Shown here: positions 1-6,677 of the stretch, one piece after another | Position numbering within the stretch: position 1 is the stretch's first letter | Layout: each line of letters opens with the position of its first letter | Assembly (NCBI GenBank): GCA_016777645.1 | Contig: JADHRC010000021.1 | Span: 1-16,619, forward strand | Origin: Alphaproteobacteria bacterium | GTDB taxonomy: Bacteria > Pseudomonadota > Alphaproteobacteria > Puniceispirillales > Marisalimonadaceae | Direction of reading: 5' to 3' | DNA length: 16,619 nucleotides | Translations under genes and position numbers: made by a program | The notes under the pieces: generated by a model | What the model saw: only the letters and a program-made list of their open reading frames with translations | What the model was told of the DNA's origin: nothing | Databases searched by the model: none

Positions 1-936
1 GTATGGGGATGTAAAGTAGCGCCATCTGACAATCGATTACTGACTATCATATTTTTATTCATTACAATTTTTCTAATATATTTTTTGATAAGAGATAATC
101 AAATTATGTTTGATAAATTCATAATTAATTTGAAAAATAATCTTAGAACAAGCAAGGGTAACATGGATCAAGTTGAAGGGCCTTCTGAACTTGAAAATAT
201 AAAAACTACTCTTGATGAATTCCTAAAATTACAAAAAGATAAATTAGAAAAAAGGTTAATGGTATTGTCTTCCATTAGCCACGATATTGGAACACCAGCA
301 ACAAAAATTAAATTAAGGACATCTCTTATTGAAGATCAAGATTTAAAGAAAAAGCTAGAGGATGATATTGACAACATGATTGAAATGATGGATGGAGTGC
401 TTTCTTATACAAGATCAGAAATGGATTTAGAAGAAGAAATTGAAATTTCATATATTTCTTTAATTGAATCAATTGTATTTGATTATCAAGATTTAGGTAA
501 AAGAGTAAGTTTTATTAAACCTAAAGAAAATAGCGTTGGGTTTGTTTCCTCTATTTTTACAGGAAAGAAAAAGAATAGAACTTTTCAACTTAACCAAAAT
601 CATCATCTACTTGTTAACGCAAAACCACTCTCACTAAAAAGAGCGATTACAAATTTAATTGAAAATGCTCTTAAATATGGAAGGACTGCTACTTTATCAC
701 TAGAATTTACATCACAGAAAATTACTTTGATTGTAGAAGATGAAGGTAAAAATATTTCAGATGAGTTATTAGAAACCTTGAAAAAACCATTTATTAGAGG
801 AGAAAACACTAAGCTCATAAAAGGAACAGGTCTAGGTTTAACCATAGTTGCAACAATAGCTGAACAACATGGTGGCAACCTTACTTTTGAAAAATCAAAA
901 ATTGGAACTCGTGCTAAATTAATGATAAAAAGATAA
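1..936 (+). CDS. EnvZ-like sensor histidine kinase, 5' end cut by window edge
   Basis: The frame is open from base 1, so the N-terminus lies outside the window. A TTG at 85 is in frame but is not a credible start, because upstream codons encode one hydrophobic membrane helix (about codons 13-30). The visible order is membrane helix, HAMP-like linker (GPSELENI), dimerisation/H-box with SHDIGTP (phospho-acceptor His at bases 280-282), N-box NLIENALKYG, a G1-like VEDEGKNI, F-box KPFIRGE and G2 box GTGLGL. This is the EnvZ/OmpR-class order. The protein should autophosphorylate at the inner membrane and pass phosphate to a response regulator, which is not in this window and would usually lie just upstream. 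Two oddities are Gly where SHDLRTP has Arg, and a G1 box without the usual GPGI. Signal and regulon are unknown. Confidence 0.9.
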   Translation, partial: VWGCKVAPSDNRLLTIIFLFITIFLIYFLIRDNQIMFDKFIINLKNNLRTSKGNMDQVEGPSELENIKTTLDEFLKLQKDKLEKRLMVLSSISHDIGTPATKIKLRTSLIEDQDLKKKLEDDIDNMIEMMDGVLSYTRSEMDLEEEIEISYISLIESIVFDYQDLGKRVSFIKPKENSVGFVSSIFTGKKKNRTFQLNQNHHLLVNAKPLSLKRAITNLIENALKYGRTATLSLEFTSQKITLIVEDEGKNISDELLETLKKPFIRGENTKLIKGTGLGLTIVATIAEQHGGNLTFEKSKIGTRAKLMIKR

Positions 937-964
937 CTATGCTTTTCTTTTTATAAATTTTTTT
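925..964 (+). terminator. Possible AT-rich terminator hairpin overlapping kinase stop
   Basis: Nine-base perfect arms ATAAAAAGA (925-933) and TCTTTTTAT (946-954) flank a 12-base loop, followed by seven Ts (958-964). The 5' arm runs into the last sense codon before TAA at 934-936. The stem has almost no G-C pairs, so it would be weak, and chance is possible in such AT-rich DNA. Confidence 0.3.
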
Positions 965-1008
965 CCTATAGTAAAAATATTAATTTTGTTTTGCTTATGG
1001 AGAGACGT

Positions 1009-1917
1009 ATGGGAGAAAAAGTGGCCTTTATTGGTTTAGGAGCAATGGGAGGTCCCATGGCCCAAAATATTGTTAAAAAGGGCACGAATCTGTCTGTATA
1101 TGATATAGAAAAACCAAAAATGAATCCTCTGATTGATTTAGGTGCAAGACCTGGTAACTCAATTAAAGACACAATTCAAAATGCAGAAATTATAATAACA
1201 ATGTTACCATCAACTGATAATGTTAAATCTGTTATGTGCGATGCTGATGGTATTTTGTCTTTTGCAAAACCTGGCACTATTATTCTCGATATGAGTACTA
1301 TAGCTCCTACTGGTACAGATGAAGTCTATAATTTGTGCAAACAAAAAAATATAGAATTTATTGATGCTCCGGTTGGTAGATTAGTAAGCCATGCAATATC
1401 TGGAGATTCTCTTTTTATGGTTGGCTGCGATAATGAGGAAGCTTTTAAAAAAATTGAACCTTTGTTAAATGCTATGGGAACCACAATAATAAGATGTGGA
1501 AAAGTAGGATCAGGTATAAGAGCAAAAGTTGTAAATAATTTTCAAATCCTAAGTATTGCACAAATTACAGCAGAAGCTTTAACACTAGCTAAAAAAATTG
1601 GATTAGATCTTAATACATTTAAAGAAGTTAATGCTGGAACAACAGCAAATAATGGACAATTTCATATAAACTTTATGTCAAAGGTTCTTCAAAATGATAT
1701 TGAGCCTGGATTTACCATAGACCTTGCTCATAAAGATATGGGGCTGGCTATAGAAACAGCTAACAGCTTTAGAGTTGGCTTACCAGTTGGGTCTTCAGTT
1801 CAAGCAGTTTATGCGCAAGCAAGGTCAGGAAAATTTGCTAAAAAAGATTTTAGTGCTCTTTTAGATTACGCTTGCGAAATTGCTGAAGTAAGTCCACCAA
1901 GAATTAAAAAAAATTAG
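1009..1917 (+). CDS. Beta-hydroxyacid dehydrogenase, sulfolactaldehyde reductase (YihU)-like
   Basis: 302 residues, the usual length for the 3-hydroxyisobutyrate dehydrogenase superfamily. An N-terminal NAD(P) Rossmann motif GLGAMG sits at residues 9-14. The family Lys is K173 in GIRAKVVNNF, and DLAHKD lies at 238-243. I chose ATG 1009 because GGAGA at 999-1003 is a well-spaced Shine-Dalgarno and the Rossmann strand then begins at residue 4; TTG 991 and ATG 997 are in frame but poorer. The substrate loop reads DAPVGR at 119-124, not the SGG of typical 3-hydroxyisobutyrate dehydrogenases. From memory this matches E. coli YihU (DVPVGR, GIRVKLINNY, DLAHKD), which reduces sulfolactaldehyde. Its stop is 6 bases from the convergent SDR stop. 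The class is secure; the sulfonate substrate is inferred. Alternatives are tartronate semialdehyde or another 3-carbon aldehyde acid. Confidence 0.88.
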   Translation: MGEKVAFIGLGAMGGPMAQNIVKKGTNLSVYDIEKPKMNPLIDLGARPGNSIKDTIQNAEIIITMLPSTDNVKSVMCDADGILSFAKPGTIILDMSTIAPTGTDEVYNLCKQKNIEFIDAPVGRLVSHAISGDSLFMVGCDNEEAFKKIEPLLNAMGTTIIRCGKVGSGIRAKVVNNFQILSIAQITAEALTLAKKIGLDLNTFKEVNAGTTANNGQFHINFMSKVLQNDIEPGFTIDLAHKDMGLAIETANSFRVGLPVGSSVQAVYAQARSGKFAKKDFSALLDYACEIAEVSPPRIKKN

Positions 1918-1923
1918 TTTAAT

Positions 1924-2697
1924 CTAGACAACAGGACATAAACCACCATCTAAATTTATAGCTGTACCAGTTATATATGCACTTCTGTGAGATGATAAAA
2001 AAGCTACTAAGTTGGCATAATCAATTTCTTCTCCAACCTTCCCCATAGGAACTTTCTTAGACATTTCATTGTAAAGATCCTCTACACTTCCATTTCCAGA
2101 CCTACGATCCCATTGAGCACTTTTTATCAGACCAATACAAATAGTATTAACTCTAATATTATCCTTAGCATATTGATTAGCTAGTGATTTAGTCAGGTTA
2201 ATACCAGCGGCCCGTGTCACAGTAGTAGGAAGCGATCCTGCGTTTGGTGCTTTACCTCCACCAATTGTTGCATTAATAATCACCCCCCCTGAACTTGCTT
2301 TCATATGTGGTATAACGAGACGACACATTCTAATTGTAGACATTAACTTTAGATTGATATCGTCTTCCCAATTTTTATCAGTTACATCTTCAAACAAAGC
2401 TGCAGCAGACGCGCCAGCATTATTTACTAAAATATCCACTTTTTTAAATTTAGATATAGTCTGCTCGACTAGACTTTTACAATCCTCTGCCCTACTAACA
2501 TCAGCCTTGATACCCAAAACATCATTCTTAGTTTTTTCAGAAATAATTTTAGCTTTTTCTTTTAAATAATCCTCTCTTCTGCCACAAATCACAACCTTAG
2601 CACCTTCTGAAGCTAATAGCTCAGCAGACGCGTATCCTAAACCATCACTACCTCCAGTTATAATCACAACTTTATTTTTCAAACCTAGATCAAACAT
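1924..2697 (-). CDS. SDR-family protein lacking the catalytic Tyr and Lys
   Basis: 257 residues, the classical SDR length. Cofactor motif TGGSDGLG is at 14-21 and NNAG at 92-95. The C-terminal segment IRVNTICIGL and the closing TGTAINLDGG are typical. Where classical SDRs have YxxxK before AAxxNLTKSLA, this protein has TTVTR (158-162): Thr replaces Tyr and Arg replaces Lys. The expected catalytic Ser region (142-146) reads NATIG. So the fold and nucleotide site look intact, but the standard proton-relay chemistry cannot operate. AGGAG lies 7 bases upstream of the ATG. It is the last gene of the minus-strand operon, 31 bases after the Gfo/Idh/MocA stop. It could be a non-canonical reductase, lyase or isomerase, or a binding protein. 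Substrate is unknown. Confidence 0.88.
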   Translation of the reverse strand: MFDLGLKNKVVIITGGSDGLGYASAELLASEGAKVVICGRREDYLKEKAKIISEKTKNDVLGIKADVSRAEDCKSLVEQTISKFKKVDILVNNAGASAAALFEDVTDKNWEDDINLKLMSTIRMCRLVIPHMKASSGGVIINATIGGGKAPNAGSLPTTVTRAAGINLTKSLANQYAKDNIRVNTICIGLIKSAQWDRRSGNGSVEDLYNEMSKKVPMGKVGEEIDYANLVAFLSSHRSAYITGTAINLDGGLCPVV

Positions 2698-2728
2698 CTT
2701 TCACTCCTGATTTATAACTTATTAAATT

Positions 2729-3775
2729 TCATTGAATTTTTATAGACTTATTATTTAAGGCTGACTCTAATATAGATAATGCAACTTTTAAAGTAAGTTC
2801 TGCATCTTCTGAGCCTGTAATTGGTTCAATTTTTCTATTTATAATATCCTTAAAATGATTCATTTGAGCAACATACGGATCAATATTTGAAAATGACAAA
2901 TCTTGAGAATATATTTCATTCTTCCAATCCGAACCGTTCTTTATATATTTCCATATTTTAAGATTGGGAAACTCTAGAGACCCTTCTGTTCCAATTACCC
3001 TTAAATTGTTTTCCACTAAAGTTGGCAAATGAATATTTTCTCCAGTAGCTGTTTCCCATGACCAGGGCGATGTACCACAATCAGTTATTAGGAAATTTCC
3101 TAATATACCGCTTTTAAATTTTAAATTAGCAGTAATCACATCTTCTTTTTCAAAATTATTAATAATATTTGAGGAGAATGCAGAAACTTCTTCAATATCA
3201 CCAAAAATGAACCTTAAATAATCAATGTCATGAATAAGATTGGTAATAACTGGGCCAGCCGTTATTTTTTTCCTCCAATCTGGCAAAAAGTAATCTTTAT
3301 CCTTTCTTAATGCCCAAACACCAGACAAACCTATGATGTTTCCTAATTCATTTTCTTTAATAATTTCCTTTGCTTTAAGCACTAAGGGATAAAATCTTCT
3401 TTGATGCCCTACTAAAACTTTACGTTTAAATTCTATTGCTGTTTTAGAGATTTTTTGCGCTTCGTCAATAGTTGCAGATATTGGTTTTTCTATTAAAACG
3501 TCTAAACCAAGTTTTAAGGCAGAAATAGCATTTTCATAGTGATATATAGTCGGAGTTGAGATAATAACTCCATCTATTTTATTACTTTCTAACAAATCTT
3601 GTAAATTTTTAAATATAGGGATATTTCTGTTTAAACAAAACTCTTGTGCTGATTGACTTACATCGACAACACCCATGAGGTTAATTTCATCTATTTGATC
3701 AATAGCCATAAGATGACGTTTACCAATAGTACCAATACCAATGATACCAACATTAATTATTTTATTTGAAGACAT
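2729..3775 (-). CDS. Gfo/Idh/MocA-family NAD(P)-dependent oxidoreductase
   Basis: 348 residues, normal for the family. The N-terminal Rossmann motif GIGTIG is at 13-18. The cofactor/active-site motif EKP is at 96-98 (LIEKPIS), and the second domain has AGPVITNLIHDIDYLRFIFG at 173-192, where the His and Asp pair are the usual catalytic residues. Family members oxidise or reduce sugars, inositols and related polyols or hydroxyacids with NAD(P). The ATG shares one base with the TAA of the upstream ThDP beta subunit (TAATG), which implies translational coupling. Position inside the decarboxylase operon suggests it supplies or consumes the hydroxy form of the pathway intermediate. The actual substrate is not determinable here. 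Confidence 0.9.
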   Translation of the reverse strand: MSSNKIINVGIIGIGTIGKRHLMAIDQIDEINLMGVVDVSQSAQEFCLNRNIPIFKNLQDLLESNKIDGVIISTPTIYHYENAISALKLGLDVLIEKPISATIDEAQKISKTAIEFKRKVLVGHQRRFYPLVLKAKEIIKENELGNIIGLSGVWALRKDKDYFLPDWRKKITAGPVITNLIHDIDYLRFIFGDIEEVSAFSSNIINNFEKEDVITANLKFKSGILGNFLITDCGTSPWSWETATGENIHLPTLVENNLRVIGTEGSLEFPNLKIWKYIKNGSDWKNEIYSQDLSFSNIDPYVAQMNHFKDIINRKIEPITGSEDAELTLKVALSILESALNNKSIKIQ

Positions 3776-4344
3776 TACGACTTCATCGACCCCATAAATC
3801 TATTTATAGATACAGATCCGTCAAAAGAATGAGGAAAAACTAGTGGCGTTGCTTTTGCTTGGCACTTCACAACAATAAACGAAGGACCATCTTCTTCATA
3901 TACTGTTGTCATAATCTTTTGATAATCGTTTTCGCTTTTAACTGTATAGGAATTACTTATACCTGAGCCCTTAGCAATTAACTCTAAATCAGTCTTTCCA
4001 GCAGTAGCAGTTGGCTGACTTCCAGTTTCTACATAGGATTCATTATCTAAAACAATAATGGTAAGGTTTGAGACTGGATGATTTGCTATAGTAGCAATTG
4101 AGCCAAGGCTCATTAATGTGTCACCATCTCCTGTAAACAATAGTATTCTATAATTAGGTTTAGCCTTAGCAAGTCCTAATGCAAAAGGAATTGACTGCCC
4201 CATAGCACCAATGAAGCCAAAATTACCTTCATTATCTCCCGCAGACATTAGGTCCCATGTAGATGTGCCAATACCACTAACAACTCTAAGATTATCTTTT
4301 CTGTTATTTAATATTTTTTGAACAAAAGGTCTTCTTTCAATCAT
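3775..4344 (-). CDS. ThDP-dependent decarboxylase, beta (PP-domain) subunit, ComE-like
   Basis: 189 residues, a stand-alone ThDP pyrophosphate-binding domain. The Mg/ThDP motif begins GDGDTLMSLG at 72-81 and ends LDNESY at 99-104; the following TGSQPT is typical of sulfopyruvate decarboxylase ComE and of the C-terminal half of phosphonopyruvate decarboxylase. The upstream loop GFIGAMGQSIPFALGLA (43-59) also fits. It should bind ThDP-Mg at the interface with the alpha subunit encoded 5 bases upstream and decarboxylate a 2-oxoacid in the cytoplasm. Its stop overlaps the next start (TAATG). Substrate candidates are sulfopyruvate, phosphonopyruvate or another anionic 3-carbon oxoacid. Many bacterial homologues have no tested substrate. 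Confidence 0.88.
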   Translation of the reverse strand: MIERRPFVQKILNNRKDNLRVVSGIGTSTWDLMSAGDNEGNFGFIGAMGQSIPFALGLAKAKPNYRILLFTGDGDTLMSLGSIATIANHPVSNLTIIVLDNESYVETGSQPTATAGKTDLELIAKGSGISNSYTVKSENDYQKIMTTVYEEDGPSFIVVKCQAKATPLVFPHSFDGSVSINRFMGSMKS

Positions 4345-4349
4345 AATTT

Positions 4350-4889
4350 TTACCCATTTTTAAATTGCTTTGCCCCAATCATTTTTTGAGATAATAACAC
4401 AGCAGCTGAGCGATTGGTGTTAAATGCAAATCTAGCAGCCGCATCTACTGTAGAACCTACTTCTTCTTTATAATCTGCTCTGAAAACTTTAATATCCATG
4501 GCTTCTAAAACTTTTGGTGTCCCAAGTCCCATTGGCACTTGCCATGGAACGAACTCTCCCCACTCACCTCTCATAGAGACTAAAGTTAAAAAAGGAACAC
4601 GACATATATTAGGGAGTGCAAGGGCATTAATACAATTTCCAACTCCACTAGATTGCATCAATAATGCGCTTCTTTTGCCACCAGCATATGCTCCACAGGA
4701 TAAACCAACCCCATCCTGTTCAGTCGTTAAAGTAACTACATCAATTTCATTGTCTTTTTCACATAAATTTATTAGAGGGGTATGACCTGCATCAGGAACA
4801 TGAGAAACAACTGTAACATTTAAATCTTTAAAAACTGCGTAAATATCATTACGCCAATCCTTGGCAATTTCTGTCATAACTTTATCCAT
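4350..4889 (-). CDS. ThDP-dependent decarboxylase, alpha (PYR-domain) subunit, ComD-like
   Basis: 179 residues, a stand-alone pyrimidine-binding domain. The conserved cofactor-activating Glu is E57 in TTEQDGVGLS, followed by GAYAGGKRSALLMQSSGVGN (66-85), the ComD signature region, and RGEWGEFVPWQVPMG (107-121). With the beta subunit it forms a split 2-oxoacid decarboxylase of the sulfopyruvate decarboxylase type. The second half resembles ComD (as recalled, RGVYGE..P.Q.PMG) more than one-chain phosphonopyruvate decarboxylase (RGEPG). It is first in the minus-strand operon. The start is ambiguous. ATG 4889 has TATAAA six bases upstream and no clear Shine-Dalgarno. ATG 4877 (Met5) has GGA about 8 bases upstream and would give 175 residues. 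Confidence 0.87.
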   Translation of the reverse strand: MDKVMTEIAKDWRNDIYAVFKDLNVTVVSHVPDAGHTPLINLCEKDNEIDVVTLTTEQDGVGLSCGAYAGGKRSALLMQSSGVGNCINALALPNICRVPFLTLVSMRGEWGEFVPWQVPMGLGTPKVLEAMDIKVFRADYKEEVGSTVDAAARFAFNTNRSAAVLLSQKMIGAKQFKNG

Positions 4890-5017
4890 TTATTTATAAT
4901 GATTTACATGTTAAATAGTAATAAAAATAATTCAAGTTTATAGATTCAATAAATTTTTATATTTATTTAATATAATACTAAAATCTAATCGCTAAAACTA
5001 AATAAGGATTTCATCAA
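4890..5017. promoter_or_regulatory. Divergent regulatory region of the decarboxylase island
   Basis: This 128-base very AT-rich spacer separates the minus-strand decarboxylase operon from the plus-strand SDR/transporter pair, so both likely start here. On the plus strand TATAAT at 4971-4976 is a perfect -10; no good -35 sits 16-18 bases before it. On the minus strand a TATAAA lies just before the alpha-subunit start (plus bases 4893-4898). No operator palindrome was recognised and no regulator gene is adjacent. Confidence 0.55.
4971..4976 (+). promoter_or_regulatory. Perfect -10 hexamer for SDR/EamA operon
   Basis: TATAAT, giving an expected transcription start near 4983 and a leader of about 35 bases. 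AAGGA at 5004-5008 is the Shine-Dalgarno for ATG 5018. The -35 is not recognisable. Confidence 0.45.
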
Positions 5018-5764
5018 ATGAACAATAACAAAGATAAAGTAGCAATTGTAACTGGGGCAGCCAAAAACATAGGAAGAGCAACCTGCGAGGGGCTAGCAAA
5101 ACTAGGTTACAATGTTTTAGTTCATGCAAATTCAGACCAAGATGGCGCAGATGAAACAATTAAAATCATTAAACAAACAGGCATACTTACAAATAGAGTA
5201 ATTGGTGACTTAACCAACCCCGAAACATCTAACGAACTTGTTTTTGAAGCCTCTAGATTAGGAAAATTATCTGTTCTAGTTAACAATGCATCACAAAGAG
5301 AGTTTAATAAATTTGAAGATATGACTTTTGATGATTGGAGATTTGTAATGTCTATAAATCTTGATTCATTATTCCATACTTGCAAGGCTGCTCTACCTGA
5401 AATGAAAAAGAATAGTTGGGGAAGAATTGTGAACCTAGGTGGACTGTCTGGTCATATCAGTGCAATTGGCAGAGCCCATGTAATAACATCTAAGTTAGCT
5501 GTTGTTGGTTTTACTAGAGCTTTAGCAATGGAGTATGCTGAAACAGGCATTACAATAAATACTGTCGTTCCAGGGCTAATTGACACTGTAAGAGGTGCCT
5601 CTGCAGGGAGCAGCTTGGTTCATCCATCTCACTCAAACCCTCCGGTAGGTAGAAAAGGATATCCAGAGGAAGTTGCCACAATGATCTCTAACTTATGTGG
5701 ACCAAACTCAGATTTCATTACAGGACAAACAATACATGTTAATGGTGGGAGTTATTTTTCCTAA
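5018..5764 (+). CDS. SDR-family oxidoreductase with AHVITSK in place of YxxxK
   Basis: 248 residues. Cofactor motif TGAAKNIG is at 12-19 and NNAS at 89-92. The C-terminal VNGGSYFS ending is normal. The active-site helix reads AHVITSK (153-159): the Lys (K159) is kept, but the Tyr position (four before it) is Val155, with His154 next to it. The Ser position lies in NLGGLSGH (139-146). I recall a proteobacterial SDR subgroup carrying AHVVTAK-type motifs, so this looks like a family feature rather than a sequencing error. TATAAT at 4971 and AAGGA at 5004 support the start. It is followed after 12 bases by an EamA transporter, which suggests co-transcription. Substrate is unknown; the link to the divergent decarboxylase operon is inferred from position. 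Confidence 0.88.
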   Translation: MNNNKDKVAIVTGAAKNIGRATCEGLAKLGYNVLVHANSDQDGADETIKIIKQTGILTNRVIGDLTNPETSNELVFEASRLGKLSVLVNNASQREFNKFEDMTFDDWRFVMSINLDSLFHTCKAALPEMKKNSWGRIVNLGGLSGHISAIGRAHVITSKLAVVGFTRALAMEYAETGITINTVVPGLIDTVRGASAGSSLVHPSHSNPPVGRKGYPEEVATMISNLCGPNSDFITGQTIHVNGGSYFS

Positions 5765-5776
5765 CTTTGCAACTAA

Positions 5777-6661
5777 ATGACTAATAAATCCATTGATGGA
5801 ATTGCAGCCCTTTTTCTTATCATTTTTTCAGTATTACTAGGACTTAATCAAGTTTTAGTGAAATTAGTAAATGAGGGTATGCACCCCATCTTTCAAGTGG
5901 CTCTAAGATCCACATTAGCTATTTTTCCAATATTGATATATTGTTACATAAGAAAGAAAAAAATTGATTTTTTTGATGGCAGTTTTTTGCCAGGGTTAAT
6001 AGCTGGCGTTTTATTTGCAATCGAATTTATCTTACTATTTACTGCCCTTGATTATTCAACCGTTACTAGAGTTTCATTAATATTCTATACGATGCCAGTA
6101 TGGCTTACAGTTGCAGCTCATTTTTTAATTAAAAATGACACTCTCACACTTAATAAGTTTATTGGACTAATAATAGCTTTAATAGGATTAATCTTCGCTA
6201 TTTATCAACCCGTAACAAATTATAATATACAACAGTTTTATGGTGATTTGTTTTCTTTACTTGCTAGTTTTTGTTGGGCAATAATAGCCATAATGCTAAA
6301 AACAACTCGTTTAACAAGGTCTTCACCCGAAACTCAGCTTCTATATCAACTAATTGTTTCTGGAATTATTTTACTACCTATTTCATTGATGTTAGAAGAT
6401 TTTATAAGAGATATTAATAATCAAATAATTCTAATTTTTTCTTTTCAGGTTATTGTAATAATGTGCTTGGGTTTTATCGGTTGGTTATGGATAATGTCAA
6501 AATATTCGGCCAGCAGTACAAGTTCTTTTGCATTTTTAACCCCAATCTCTGGTGTTTTGTTTGGATGGTTAATGATGGACGATGTTATTAATGAACAAAT
6601 CTTTATTTCGTTATTTCTAACATGTTTGGGCATATACATAATTAATAAAAAAAGTGGCTAA
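5777..6661 (+). CDS. EamA/DMT-superfamily transporter
   Basis: 294 residues, hydrophobic throughout, with about ten membrane helices in two EamA repeats. The second repeat starts near residue 150 (FYGDLFSLLASFCWAIIAIM). Short charged loops such as RKKKID (59-64) fit the inside-positive pattern. It sits in the inner membrane. DMT proteins move small metabolites, often as exporters of amino acids or other organic anions. It begins 12 bases after the SDR stop with no clear Shine-Dalgarno, so translation may depend on the upstream gene. Context makes it a candidate importer or exporter for the island's substrate or product. Its 3' end lies 16 bases from the convergent helicase. Confidence 0.88.
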   Translation: MTNKSIDGIAALFLIIFSVLLGLNQVLVKLVNEGMHPIFQVALRSTLAIFPILIYCYIRKKKIDFFDGSFLPGLIAGVLFAIEFILLFTALDYSTVTRVSLIFYTMPVWLTVAAHFLIKNDTLTLNKFIGLIIALIGLIFAIYQPVTNYNIQQFYGDLFSLLASFCWAIIAIMLKTTRLTRSSPETQLLYQLIVSGIILLPISLMLEDFIRDINNQIILIFSFQVIVIMCLGFIGWLWIMSKYSASSTSSFAFLTPISGVLFGWLMMDDVINEQIFISLFLTCLGIYIINKKSG

Positions 6662-6677
6662 TTTTTCTTTAATTTGT

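Noticed and set aside
3775..4889. Frameshifted single-chain ThDP decarboxylase rather than two subunits
   Set aside because: The two genes have separate starts with a 5-base gap and each matches a natural stand-alone subunit (ComD/ComE type), so a split enzyme explains them better.
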